Source: Microbacterium sp. 5K110
GTDB lineage: Bacteria; Actinomycetota; Actinomycetes; Actinomycetales; Microbacteriaceae
Direction: 5' to 3'
Length of the DNA: 44,293 bases
NCBI RefSeq assembly: GCF_005774735.1
Contig: NZ_VBUM01000020.1
Span: forward strand, 1-44,293
Below the pieces are notes generated by a model. That model saw only the letters and a program-made list of their open reading frames with translations. It did no database searches and was not told where the DNA came from. A program made the translations under genes and the position numbers. Positions 44,284 through 44,293 of the stretch are shown one piece after another. Position 1 is the first letter of the stretch, and each line of letters begins with the position of its first letter.

Positions 44284-44293
44284 GGGGGCGGGG

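Overview
The window looks like a chromosomal segment of a high-GC actinobacterium of the Microbacteriaceae, most likely Microbacterium or a close relative. This is an inference from very G/C-rich third codon positions, many GTG starts, the NucS mismatch endonuclease typical of Actinobacteria, the frequent GGATGCC/GGCATCC words, and several leaderless promoters with TAnnnT -10 boxes. No rRNA, tRNA, CRISPR array or complete insertion sequence was seen.

Layout. 1-1.0 kb: tail of an LAxTG surface protein, then nucS on the reverse strand. 1.0-7.2 kb: an island-like block with more A/T-ended codons and gene remnants at both edges. It holds a DUF305 protein, a two-gene membrane-anchored copper amine (tyramine-type) oxidase, an APC-family permease and a helix-turn-helix-only IclR-type regulator. 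7.3-9.6 kb: a divergent MFS transporter / LacI regulator pair around one palindromic operator. 9.7-16.1 kb: a complete six-gene Mrp (Mnh) cation/proton antiporter operon with A and B fused. 16.1-16.5 kb: large inverted palindromic repeats between convergent genes. 16.5-22.4 kb (reverse strand): a DHA2 drug-efflux MFS, an SRPBCC protein, and a TetR / degenerate ABC ATPase / YhgE-Pip operon.

22.5-29.6 kb: housekeeping genes argG, a cyclophilin lipoprotein, a Pr6Pr membrane protein, purA, a beta-propeller lactonase, an AI-2E-type permease and chorismate mutase. 30-33.3 kb: a glycine betaine/proline-type ABC importer (ATPase with CBS domains, permease, binding lipoprotein) closed by a clear terminator. 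33.3-36.2 kb: a YqjF-like DUF2071 protein, a DUF3253 protein, two tandem paralogous membrane-anchored proteins and a 45-residue membrane peptide. 36.3-42.1 kb (reverse): purL, an FdhF/YdeP molybdopterin oxidoreductase and its sulfur-transfer partner fdhD. 42.2-44.3 kb: a copper-handling cluster (His-rich membrane protein, YcnI, CopC) running to the window end.

The most interesting block is 1.6-6.9 kb. I infer one system for extracytoplasmic amine oxidation. The catalytic lipoprotein keeps the topaquinone and copper-ligand motifs of copper amine oxidases. The protein before it appears to supply a missing N-terminal domain. A DUF305 protein (a family that includes a copper-binding member) shares a 54-nt upstream element with the oxidase operon, and the permease may import the product or substrate.
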